Below, in pieces: positions 1 to 5,604 of a stretch of DNA of 10,001 bases. Numbering within the stretch: position 1 is the first letter of the stretch; every line of letters begins with the position of its first letter. Source of the DNA: an uncultured Acidobacteriota bacterium (lineage in GTDB: Bacteria; Acidobacteriota; Blastocatellia; Pyrinomonadales; Pyrinomonadaceae); the NCBI GenBank assembly GCA_902826505.1, contig CADEFG010000127.1, positions 1-10,001 on the forward strand, given 5' to 3'. Under the pieces are notes generated by a model that saw nothing but the letters and a program-made list of their open reading frames with translations, was not told the DNA's origin and searched no databases. The translations under genes were made by a program, and so were the position numbers.

Positions 1-1
1 C

Positions 2-133
2 GGCGACGGTTCGTTTCTGTTACAAATCACTTCGCCGTCCGCCCAAACCACCGTCGAAGTCAGCGATGACCGGGGAAACCGCAGCAGTTTTGTTTTAAAT
101 TTGAGTAGCGGAAAGGTTATTCGTCAGTTTTAA
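2..133 (+). CDS. C-terminal end of a probable exported beta-rich protein (partial)
   Basis: An open frame enters from the left edge and ends at TAA 131-133, giving the last 43 residues of a protein. The readable tail alternates hydrophobic and polar residues (for example TTVEVSDDRGNRSSFVLN and then SSGKVIRQF), which fits a terminal beta-sandwich or secretion-type domain of an extracellular protein. No catalytic motif is visible and the family cannot be named from so short a piece. The stop codon lies three bases before the first heptamer repeat of the S23 cassette, so the cassette sits immediately at the end of this gene. Confidence is moderate for coding status and low for function. Confidence 0.55.
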   Translation, partial: GDGSFLLQITSPSAQTTVEVSDDRGNRSSFVLNLSSGKVIRQF

Positions 134-135
134 AA

Positions 136-163
136 GTCGAGAGTCAAGAGTCAAGAGTCGAGA
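136..163 (+). repeat. Left heptamer array (four GTCRAGA units)
   Basis: Four perfect-period 7-bp units are present: GTCGAGA, GTCAAGA, GTCAAGA, GTCGAGA. The array is the inverted counterpart of 577-604 on the other side of the S23 gene. Tandem heptanucleotide repeats (STRRs) are known from filamentous cyanobacteria; the relation to those is only by analogy. Confidence 0.85.
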
Positions 164-199
164 ATTTTATCGAATGTCTTATAAACTTACGAGAAAAAA

Positions 200-574
200 A
201 TGGCAGGATTCAAGAAGTTTGAAGAAATACAGGCTTGGCAAAAAGCGAGAAAAGCGACAAAATCAGTTTATGAAATAACTTCTGACGGAAAGTTTTCGAA
301 AGATTTCGGATTACGTGACCAAATCAGACGCTCTTGTGTTTCTATAATGGCAAATATAGCTGAAGGGCAAGGAAGAAATTCGGACAAAGAGTTTGCTAAT
401 TTTTTGAATATTGCACACGGCTCAATTTCCGAAACACAATCGCATCTATATATTGCAATTGACTTGGAATATATGAGTCAAAGTGACTTCAAAAAGATTT
501 ACGATTTATTAGACGAGGTTGCAAGAATGACGATGAGTTTGATGAAACACTTGCGTAATGCGGACAAAAGCTAA
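200..574 (+). CDS. Four helix bundle protein, S23 (23S rRNA intervening-sequence) family
   Basis: A 124-residue, all-helical protein of typical family length. It carries the signature spread of the S23/IVS family: FEEIQAWQKAR near residues 7-17, then GLRDQIRRSCVSIMANIAEG at about 37-56, GRN just after, FANFLNIAHGSISE at about 65-78, and a C-terminal helix rich in Leu and Met. Such proteins were first found in intervening sequences of 23S rRNA genes; relatives form pentameric bundles, and Avd of diversity-generating retroelements has the same fold. The molecular role of free-standing copies is not established; nucleic-acid binding is inferred from the basic helices. No rRNA, reverse transcriptase or variable repeat lies nearby. 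The ATG at 200 follows a weak purine-rich GAGA stretch. The gene is strikingly AT-rich compared with its neighbours and is enclosed by inverted heptamer arrays, which points to acquisition as a unit. Confidence 0.92.
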   Translation: MAGFKKFEEIQAWQKARKATKSVYEITSDGKFSKDFGLRDQIRRSCVSIMANIAEGQGRNSDKEFANFLNIAHGSISETQSHLYIAIDLEYMSQSDFKKIYDLLDEVARMTMSLMKHLRNADKS

Positions 575-576
575 TC

Positions 577-604
577 TCCCGACTCTCGACTCTTGACTCT
601 CGAC
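577..604 (-). repeat. Right heptamer array (inverted copy)
   Basis: Read on the minus strand the four units are GTCGAGA, GTCAAGA, GTCGAGA, GTCGGGA. They match the left array (136-163) in inverted orientation with two differing units. The array begins two bases after the S23 stop codon and ends one base before the Shine-Dalgarno of the cation transporter gene. A paired transcript could form a long hairpin with the S23 gene in the loop. Confidence 0.85.
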
Positions 605-605
605 T

Positions 606-611
606 AAAGGA
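606..611 (+). promoter_or_regulatory. Shine-Dalgarno AAAGGA of the cation transporter gene
   Basis: AAAGGA is followed after seven bases by ATC at 619, in frame with the His-rich N-terminus and the first membrane helix of the transporter. This spacing is what one expects for a start codon at 619, and no comparable site precedes the first in-frame ATG (715). It therefore decides the start choice. Confidence 0.6.
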
Positions 612-618
612 AATTTTT

Positions 619-1581
619 ATCGGCACAAATCATACACATTCGCATTCACACGGCAGACGCGGCGACGAAAGCATCAATAAATTAAAGCTCGCGCTTGGGT
701 TAACGTCCGTTTATATGTTTGCCGAAGCGATCGGCGGCTGGCTGACCAATTCGCTCGCCCTGCTCGCCGACGCCGGACATATGTTGACCGATGTTGCCGC
801 GCTCTCGCTGACGCTGGCGGCGATCTGGTTCGCCGCGCGTCCGGCGACCGCAAAAAAGACCTTCGGATATTATCGTCTGGAAATACTCGCCGCATTCGTC
901 AACGGGATCGCGCTCGTTTTGATTTCGCTCTGGGTGATCTATGAAGCCTACGAGCGCTGGCAAGCGCCGCCCGCGATCAAAGGAACGGCTTTGACGATCA
1001 TCGCCGTCGGCGGACTGCTCGTCAATCTCGTCTGCGCGTGGCTTCTGCACGGCGATCACGAACACGATTTGAATATGCGGTCGGCGTGGCTGCACGTGAT
1101 CGGCGACGCGCTCGGTTCGGTGACGGCAATCGCGGCGGGCGTTCTGATCGTTTCTTTCGGCTGGCTCTGGGCAGATGCCGCGTCGAGCGTTCTGATCTCT
1201 CTGATCATCATTGCCGGCGCGTGGAACCTGATCCGGGAATCGGTCAACGTCCTGCTCGAAGGCACGCCCGCGCATATCAACGTCAAAGCCGTCGAAGACG
1301 TGATTCGCCGGACGGAAAATGTCGAAGACGTTCACGATCTGCATATCTGGACGATCACTTCGGGCATGGAAGCGCTCAGCGTTCATATCATTCACCGCGA
1401 AGAGGTTTCGCAGAAAGCGCTGCTCCAAACCATCCGCACGCGGCTCCACGACGAATTCGGGATCGATCATCTGACGATTCAAATGGAAACGCTCGAAGAA
1501 GAACAAATCTCGGCTCATCCCTGTTTTTCGGGCGCGAATTGTTTCGATTCGGAAGTTAAGGTGCGGGCGACCAATCATTAA
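619..1581 (+). CDS. Cation diffusion facilitator (CzcD/ZitB-like Zn/Co/Cd efflux transporter), non-ATG start
   Basis: Inner-membrane antiporter family that exports divalent metals (Zn2+, Co2+, Cd2+) from the cytoplasm in exchange for protons. Numbered from 619 it has 320 residues, the usual size. It shows a His-rich N-terminus (HTHSHSHG), TM1 at about 23-40, and the TM2 metal site SLALLADAGHMLTD with H54 and D58. A His-rich loop HGDHEHD follows near 144-150, then the TM5 site HVIGD with H159 and D163. The cytoplasmic domain starts near 205 and contains VHDLHIWTITSG (about 238-249). H-x-x-x-D in both TM2 and TM5 is the zinc-type signature. The first in-frame ATG (715) would cut off the His-rich segment and most of TM1, so the start is placed at ATC 619, seven bases after AAAGGA. 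No ATG, GTG or TTG occurs in frame between the upstream stop (556) and 715. The substrate within the divalent metals is not certain. Confidence 0.93.
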   Translation: MGTNHTHSHSHGRRGDESINKLKLALGLTSVYMFAEAIGGWLTNSLALLADAGHMLTDVAALSLTLAAIWFAARPATAKKTFGYYRLEILAAFVNGIALVLISLWVIYEAYERWQAPPAIKGTALTIIAVGGLLVNLVCAWLLHGDHEHDLNMRSAWLHVIGDALGSVTAIAAGVLIVSFGWLWADAASSVLISLIIIAGAWNLIRESVNVLLEGTPAHINVKAVEDVIRRTENVEDVHDLHIWTITSGMEALSVHIIHREEVSQKALLQTIRTRLHDEFGIDHLTIQMETLEEEQISAHPCFSGANCFDSEVKVRATNH

Positions 1582-1604
1582 AAGTTAAATAGAAATTTCT
1601 AAAC

Positions 1605-1800
1605 GCGATACGCAAGCCGAGGATCACGTTACGCAGACTGAGGATCGCGTTACCGAATCTTAGGACGGCAATCCTGGTCGACAGTATTTCAATCCGCGGT
1701 CTAAGTATCGCAATCCGCTGATTAAGTATCGTGAAACGCAAATTCGGTAACGCGATATTCAGGTTAGCAATTGCGCTCCGCGAGTCACGTATCGCGGGAC
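1605..1800. repeat. Degenerate 21-bp tandem repeat array (about nine units)
   Basis: Aligned at a 21-bp period, units start at 1605, 1626, 1647, 1668, 1689, 1710, 1731, 1752 and 1773, with a partial tenth at 1794. Most begin with GCGATACGC-like or GCAATCCGC-like sequence and end in a GTATC, GGATC or similar pentamer. Because 21 is a multiple of three, the minus strand stays open and would read as a monotonous seven-residue repeat (IAILRPR, IEILSTR, IAVLRFG and so on); this is taken as a by-product of the array, not a gene. The array fills the gap between the transporter and the LarA-like gene. It has no spacers, so it is not a CRISPR. Confidence 0.8.
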
Positions 1801-1844
1801 AAAGAAGCAAAGCCGCAATCTTCGAAGCGAATTTATAAATTCAT

Positions 1845-3122
1845 ATGCCGAAAACCGAATTGAAATACGGAAAGTCTCAAATTTCTTTTGAATACGACGA
1901 AGAACGGTTTGAGATTTTAGGCTCTGAAAAACGGTTTGCGCCGCTCACGGATGCGGAAATCGGCGCAAGGCTCGATAATCCGATTGGTTCAAAACCGCTC
2001 GAAGAGATCATTGGTGACGGCGCAAGCGTCCTGATCGTCGTCCCCGACGCGACGCGCCAAACCGCTTGCGGACAGGTCGTCAATCTGCTCGTCCGCCGTC
2101 TGATCGCGGGCGGCACGCTGCCTTTTAACATCAGCATCATCTTTGCGACCGGCATTCACCGCAAAGTCACGACGGACGAAAAACGCGCGCTCCTGACGCC
2201 GTTTATTTTCCAGCGCGTCAAGACCTTTGACCACAATGCAAAGGATCTGATGCAGACCGCCGGACTTGCTTCGAATCAATTTATAAACTTTGGCGAGCTG
2301 AACGGCGCACCGGTCGAGCTCAACCGCGCCCTCGTCGAACACGATCACGTGATCATCGTCGGCGGCATCTCGTTTCATTACTTTGCGGGTTTTACGGGCG
2401 GACGCAAATTGATCTGTCCGGGCTTGGCTTCCGCGCAGACGATTGCCGCAACGCACGCGCTCGCCTTCGACTGCCGGACAAGATCACGGCGGACGGGCGT
2501 CGGCAACGGAAAGTTGGACGGAAACGCCGTTCACGAAGCCTTTATGGAAGCTGCCGCGAAGATCAACCCGTCGTTTTCGATCAATACGATCGTCAACGAT
2601 AAGGGCGAAGCGGTCGAATTATTCGGCGGCGATTGGATCGAAGCGCATCGCGCGGGCTGTGAATTTTATGATTCGAACCATACGGTTAAAATCACCGAAA
2701 AACGCGATCTGGTGATCGTCAGCGGCGGCGGATTTCCGCACGACATCAACATGATTCAGGCGCACAAAGCACTCGAAACGGCTTCTGACGCCTGCAATGA
2801 CGGCGGCACGATTATTCTCCTCGCCGAATGCGCCGACGGACTTGGGCGACACGATTTTCTCAAATGGTTCAAAGCCGAAAACTCCGGCGAATTAGCCGAA
2901 AACTTGTGTTTGAATTACGAGGTCAACGGGCAAACAGCGTGGAGCTTGCTCCGAAAAACCGAACGCTTCAATATTCGGATCATCACATCCTTAACTGAAA
3001 ATGAAACACTTCGGATGCGCCTTCACAAAACACTCTCTTTGGATGAAAATTTGTCTCGCTTAGATAAAAAGATGAAAGGTTATATCCTGCCGTTCGGCGC
3101 GAAATATTTGATTTGGAATTGA
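1845..3122 (+). CDS. LarA-like nickel-pincer racemase/epimerase (DUF2088 family)
   Basis: LarA racemizes D- and L-lactate with a covalently bound nickel-pincer nucleotide; homologues act on other 2-hydroxy acids. This 425-residue protein has the family's length and landmarks: DATR (D68, R71), the proton-shuttle-type region FATGIHR (H105), and HYFAGFTGGRK (H178, K188). Then comes PGLASAQTIAATH (H204), and QAHK (Q305, K308). The H-to-K spacing (10) and K-to-H spacing (16) equal those of the Lactiplantibacillus enzyme residues H174, K184 and H200, so the cofactor-attaching lysine and a nickel-ligand histidine appear intact. The position equivalent to Tyr294 of that enzyme is Ile here, so the substrate may differ. 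The ATG at 1845 has no clear Shine-Dalgarno; a 12-bp palindrome AATTTATAAATT (1830-1841) sits just before it. No cofactor-synthesis genes (larB, larC, larE) are in the window. Confidence 0.88.
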   Translation: MPKTELKYGKSQISFEYDEERFEILGSEKRFAPLTDAEIGARLDNPIGSKPLEEIIGDGASVLIVVPDATRQTACGQVVNLLVRRLIAGGTLPFNISIIFATGIHRKVTTDEKRALLTPFIFQRVKTFDHNAKDLMQTAGLASNQFINFGELNGAPVELNRALVEHDHVIIVGGISFHYFAGFTGGRKLICPGLASAQTIAATHALAFDCRTRSRRTGVGNGKLDGNAVHEAFMEAAAKINPSFSINTIVNDKGEAVELFGGDWIEAHRAGCEFYDSNHTVKITEKRDLVIVSGGGFPHDINMIQAHKALETASDACNDGGTIILLAECADGLGRHDFLKWFKAENSGELAENLCLNYEVNGQTAWSLLRKTERFNIRIITSLTENETLRMRLHKTLSLDENLSRLDKKMKGYILPFGAKYLIWN

Positions 3123-3213
3123 AAAGTCAGAAGCGCCCGAAGGGAGCCGAAGCGTATTTTGTCATCAAGCACAAACGCATTTACATACGCAAACGCTACT
3201 GACCGAGCGCTTT

Positions 3214-4440
3214 CTAATTCGTAAAACCTTCATCAAAAAACCGCCGTGCCTGTGCCATCACGACGGGCATTCCGGTGACGTGATTCAATCTCGCGTCGTT
3301 GACCACATGCTGACGGACGAGATTCGCGCCGACGCCGCGCCGGCGCATCGTTTCGAGCGCCTTTGCCGTGTTTTCGGGAATCACGACCTTATCATTGACC
3401 AGATTGATCAAAAGCATCTTCGTGCGCGGCGACCAGTCGTAGCAATCGCTCTTAAGCATTTCGCGAATCACCGGGTCTTTTGTGTCCAAAGTTTCCAGCG
3501 CCTTTTTAAAGCGCGGCGTAATCACGTTATCGAACGAATTTTTCGAGCGCATCAAGACCGCCGCGAGCGCGAGTCGTTTGATGATCGCTTCGTCCGTCAG
3601 TTTTCCCTTGAATGCCTGATCGATCGTGAAAGCCATCGAAGGTTTGAAATAATCGACGATCTTCACGCCCGTGCTTTTGTGAAAATAATCCGCCATATAA
3701 CCTGTTAAATAAAGCTTGACGACAAATTCTTCCTGACTGCTCGGTGATTCGAGCAGCCATTTTCGCGTGACGCCCGAAAGATCGTACGGACCCGAACCGA
3801 GCGCGGCTGAAGTAACTTCGTAATCCGCGCCCGATTTTTTCTCCAAATCGCGCACCGTCCACATTCCGACCGCGCCGCCTTCCGAATATCCCGAAACGAA
3901 AAGATTCGAGCCGATGTTTATTTTTAGCCGTTTGGCGATCGTCCGCGCCGGTTCGATAATATCAACCGCGGAAAGACTGTTCGCCGCGCCGAGCGGATAC
4001 GGATGCGCGCCCTGATGATCGCCCAGACCGAGATAATCCGGCATGACGACCGCGTAACCGCCCGAAGCAAACGCCAGTGTCGCGGTTTGCGCTTCGGAAT
4101 TGTTGGCTTTGCCCGTAAAACGCGACGGCGACATTCGACGATCGGCGATCGTCCCGTGATTGAACACGATCAAGCCTTTCGGCGCACCGCCTCTCGGAAA
4201 AGCGATCAAGCCGGTCAAGGTCACGGCGCGATCTTTCTCGTCCCGCGAACGATAACTTATTTTGTATAGCTCGATCGCCTCAGTCGCCGGTGCAACTCGG
4301 TTGCCGAACGCCTTGGTCATCATTTGATTGGTTTGCGCAACGGTCATCGTACCGCTTTGCGTGAAGCTGACGAGATTTTGGGCGAAAGAAACAATTGTCA
4401 ATAATAAGCCGATGACTAAGCTGAAAAAGACTTTACGCAT
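3214..4440 (-). CDS. Exported alpha/beta hydrolase, secretory-lipase/esterase-like
   Basis: Predicted periplasmic or secreted serine hydrolase of about 408 residues (numbering below counts from GTG 4443). A signal peptide occupies about 1-21 (hydrophobic core VIGLLLTIVSFAQ). The alpha/beta-hydrolase core begins near residue 75, with LIVFNHGT as the oxyanion-side strand and loop, then PDYLGLGDHQGAHPYP. The nucleophile elbow GYSEGG places the catalytic Ser at 187. NDKVV supplies a likely Asp at 351 and LNHVTG a likely His at 388. This order and the PDYLGLG...HPY segment resemble the secretory lipase group (PF03583-like); the natural ester substrate is unknown. AAGGAG (4450-4455) lies nine bases before ATG 4440 and six before an in-frame GTG at 4443; ATG is preferred but GTG is possible. 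The ribosome-binding site lies inside a long inverted repeat. Convergent with the LarA-like gene. Confidence 0.85.
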   Translation of the reverse strand: MRKVFFSLVIGLLLTIVSFAQNLVSFTQSGTMTVAQTNQMMTKAFGNRVAPATEAIELYKISYRSRDEKDRAVTLTGLIAFPRGGAPKGLIVFNHGTIADRRMSPSRFTGKANNSEAQTATLAFASGGYAVVMPDYLGLGDHQGAHPYPLGAANSLSAVDIIEPARTIAKRLKINIGSNLFVSGYSEGGAVGMWTVRDLEKKSGADYEVTSAALGSGPYDLSGVTRKWLLESPSSQEEFVVKLYLTGYMADYFHKSTGVKIVDYFKPSMAFTIDQAFKGKLTDEAIIKRLALAAVLMRSKNSFDNVITPRFKKALETLDTKDPVIREMLKSDCYDWSPRTKMLLINLVNDKVVIPENTAKALETMRRRGVGANLVRQHVVNDARLNHVTGMPVVMAQARRFFDEGFTN

Positions 4441-4447
4441 CACAAAA

Positions 4448-4516
4448 GACTCCTTGACTCAAATGTTATTTGGAAATGAATTGACATATCCAATATAACA
4501 TTTGAATCAAGAAGTC
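4448..4516 (-). promoter_or_regulatory. Long inverted repeat covering the hydrolase ribosome-binding site
   Basis: Arms 4448-4474 and 4489-4516 are complementary over 27 bases apart from two differences and one extra base; 14 bases lie between them. In the minus-strand transcript both differences become U-G pairs, so an almost complete hairpin can form. The 3' arm contains AAGGAG of the hydrolase, which would be sequestered. It may be a translational control hairpin, an operator overlapping the promoter (a TATATT box lies in the 5' arm), or a small repetitive element. Confidence 0.6.
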
Positions 4517-4542
4517 TGACAGCTATTTTATTTTTCAAACTT

Positions 4543-4599
4543 AAAAAGTTCCGGGAGCAATTTTTTGCGGGTGCCGGCTAAAATTTTCGCTTTCGGAAC
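4543..4599 (-). terminator. Possible intrinsic terminator after the PsbP-like gene
   Basis: On the minus strand GTTCCG (4599-4594) can pair with CGGAAC (4553-4548), followed directly by five T residues (4547-4543). Inner AGC/GCT and AATTTT/AAAATT segments can extend the stem, but the loop is long and partly AT-rich, so this is only a fair candidate. It lies shortly after the stop codon of the upstream gene. Confidence 0.35.
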
Positions 4600-4610
4600 G
4601 AATTCCGGAA

Positions 4611-5135
4611 TTATTGCTTTTTGATCTCAAAAGTTCGGGCGATCGAATCGGTTTGGTTGCGGATCGCGATCAGCTTTTCTTTTTGCGCCGTAAAGCGCAG
4701 AACGTAAACGGTCGTCGGATTTACTTTGAGAAAATAAAATCTGCCGCTCATATTTCTGCCCGAACGGACATATTCGAAGTTAAAAACCGTGCCTTTCAAA
4801 CTGCCCGCGAAATTTTCTTCCTTACCGGCGACGTAGCCCTGCAGAAATTTGAGCTTTTCTTCTTCACCGGCGATGACATCCGACATCAGCTCATCAGCCT
4901 TCGCGCTGATTTTACGGACTTCGAGATGACCGCCCGAACGGTCGCCGAAAACATATTCGACATTCGGACTCGTCTGCGAAGGTTTGGCGGTCATTTTCCA
5001 GGTCGCGTTCGGCAGATCGAAACTATAATCAACGTTGGCATCGCTGAAAGTTTCGGTTTGCGCAAACGCGCTAATTGCTAAAAACAGACCGATCACGGCG
5101 GAAAACAGAAACGAAAACTTATTTAACTTCATCAT
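4611..5135 (-). CDS. Small exported PsbP/DcrB-like protein of unknown function
   Basis: A 174-residue protein with a clear Sec signal peptide (core FLFSAVIGLFLAISAFAQ, likely cut after A25). The mature part starts with DYSFDLPNATWKM and continues through a long helix (about 80-105, rich in Glu and Lys) to a beta-rich end with GRFYFLKVNPTTVYVLRF and a final helix. This order (an initial strand that describes a 'protein X-F-x-L-P' edge, central helix, antiparallel sheet) resembles the PsbP/Mog1/DcrB fold common in small periplasmic proteins; the assignment is by pattern only. No catalytic residues are apparent. Two adjacent ATG codons start the frame; the first, at 5135, is preceded at good distance by AGGA. 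It lies upstream of the exported hydrolase on the same strand, with about 170 bases and a possible terminator between, so co-transcription is doubtful. Confidence 0.75.
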   Translation of the reverse strand: MMKLNKFSFLFSAVIGLFLAISAFAQTETFSDANVDYSFDLPNATWKMTAKPSQTSPNVEYVFGDRSGGHLEVRKISAKADELMSDVIAGEEEKLKFLQGYVAGKEENFAGSLKGTVFNFEYVRSGRNMSGRFYFLKVNPTTVYVLRFTAQKEKLIAIRNQTDSIARTFEIKKQ

Positions 5136-5167
5136 TTTTCTTTCCTACGGGTTAAAACTTACCTGTC

Positions 5168-5173
5168 ATTATA
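5168..5173 (-). promoter_or_regulatory. -10-like box upstream of the PsbP-like gene
   Basis: The minus strand reads TATAAT at this site, a perfect match to the housekeeping -10 consensus, about 33 bases before ATG 5135. No convincing -35 box is seen at 16-19 bp, so the call is tentative. Confidence 0.35.
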
Positions 5174-5282
5174 ACTAATCTTTCGGCAAACTTCGACATT
5201 TTAGATGCAGTTTCATCCATCGTCAGTTGTCTTTTGCCCGCTGAACCCGAAATCCGTTGAAAAGCCCGCATATTGGATAAAA

Positions 5283-5413
5283 CGGAGCGCGGACGGCTCG
5301 TCCGCTAGTGCGTGAAACGCGCTCAATGCTTTTCAATATAATCAAGCTTGGATGGTGTGAGATCGTTTTTGTCCGGCTCTCGCCGAACATACGGACGAGC
5401 CATCGGCGCTCCG
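5283..5413. repeat. Spaced GC-rich inverted repeat
   Basis: Arm 5283-5304 (CGGAGCGC...GGCTCGTCCG) and arm 5392-5413 (CGGACGAGCC...GCGCTCCG) are inverted copies with a few central differences, about 87 bases apart. The left arm also contains its own small palindrome GGACG-GCT-CGTCC. Such elements often belong to dispersed repeat families, but no second copy exists in this window to prove that. Confidence 0.6.
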
Positions 5414-5499
5414 GTTGTTAAAATTCTTAGCCACTACTGAGGCTCTTGAATACAAACCGGCAAATGACAATTGTTAACCAATAAGCGGCGACGGACAAC

Positions 5500-5520
5500 C
5501 GAAAAAAAACATTTTTTTCG
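5500..5520 (+). other. Short A/T hairpin in the DUF1800 leader region
   Basis: CGAAAAAAA (5500-5508), loop ACA, and TTTTTTTCG (5512-5520) form a perfect nine-base stem; GGA 5493-5495 and TCC 5521-5523 could add outer pairs. The stem is AT-rich and its role, if any, is unknown. It lies 85 bases before the DUF1800 start. Confidence 0.4.
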
Positions 5521-5604
5521 TCCTTTTACGATTTACCTGCGTCTAACAAAACAGAACATTTTCGCTCAATGCGAAGCAATCATTCATATTAGAGGGTTTA
5601 GGAA

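Larger units (their letters stand above)
136..604. mobile_element. Candidate cassette: S23-family gene bracketed by inverted heptamer arrays
   Basis: Four 7-bp units (136-163) and their inverted counterpart (577-604) enclose one AT-rich gene encoding a four-helix-bundle protein. The arms are 28 bp each and differ at only a few positions, so they resemble terminal inverted repeats. A line inside the gene (241-300) has 20 G/C of 60 bases, against 42 of 60 for a line in the next gene (721-780), which supports separate origin. The unit fits exactly between the stop of one gene and the ribosome-binding site of the next. No transposase is encoded and no clear target-site duplication is seen (at most AAA). 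Calling it mobile is inference. Confidence 0.45.
5136..5604. other. 469-bp divergent intergenic region
   Basis: This gap lies between the minus-strand PsbP-like gene and the plus-strand DUF1800 gene. It holds a -10-like box near its left end, a spaced GC-rich inverted repeat (5283-5413), and an A/T hairpin (5500-5520). A good Shine-Dalgarno AGAGGG (5591-5596) lies eight bases before ATG 5605. No convincing small gene, tRNA or promoter for the DUF1800 gene was seen. Confidence 0.6.

Noticed and set aside
136..604. 23S rRNA intervening sequence or diversity-generating retroelement
   Set aside because: The S23 protein family would allow either, but no rRNA sequence flanks it and no reverse transcriptase, template repeat or variable repeat is seen in the window.
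700..1578. Long minus-strand open frame opposite the cation transporter
   Set aside because: It mirrors a well-supported CDF gene with clear membrane helices and metal motifs; the antisense product is Arg/Asp-rich with no domain, typical of GC-rich antisense frames.
1605..1800. CRISPR array
   Set aside because: The repeats are contiguous with no unique spacers, are degenerate, and no cas gene is in the window.
1556..1810. Minus-strand open frame of 84 codons with a seven-residue repeat
   Set aside because: The frame arises from the 21-bp tandem array, overlaps the end of the transporter gene, has no ribosome-binding site, and resembles no protein family.
3123..3213. Terminator between the convergent LarA-like and hydrolase genes
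   Set aside because: Short GCGT/ACGC matches are present, but no stem of useful length next to a T run could be found on either strand.
5585..5590. CATATT as -10 box for the DUF1800 gene
   Set aside because: Transcription would start within the Shine-Dalgarno at 5591-5596, and no matching -35 box is present.
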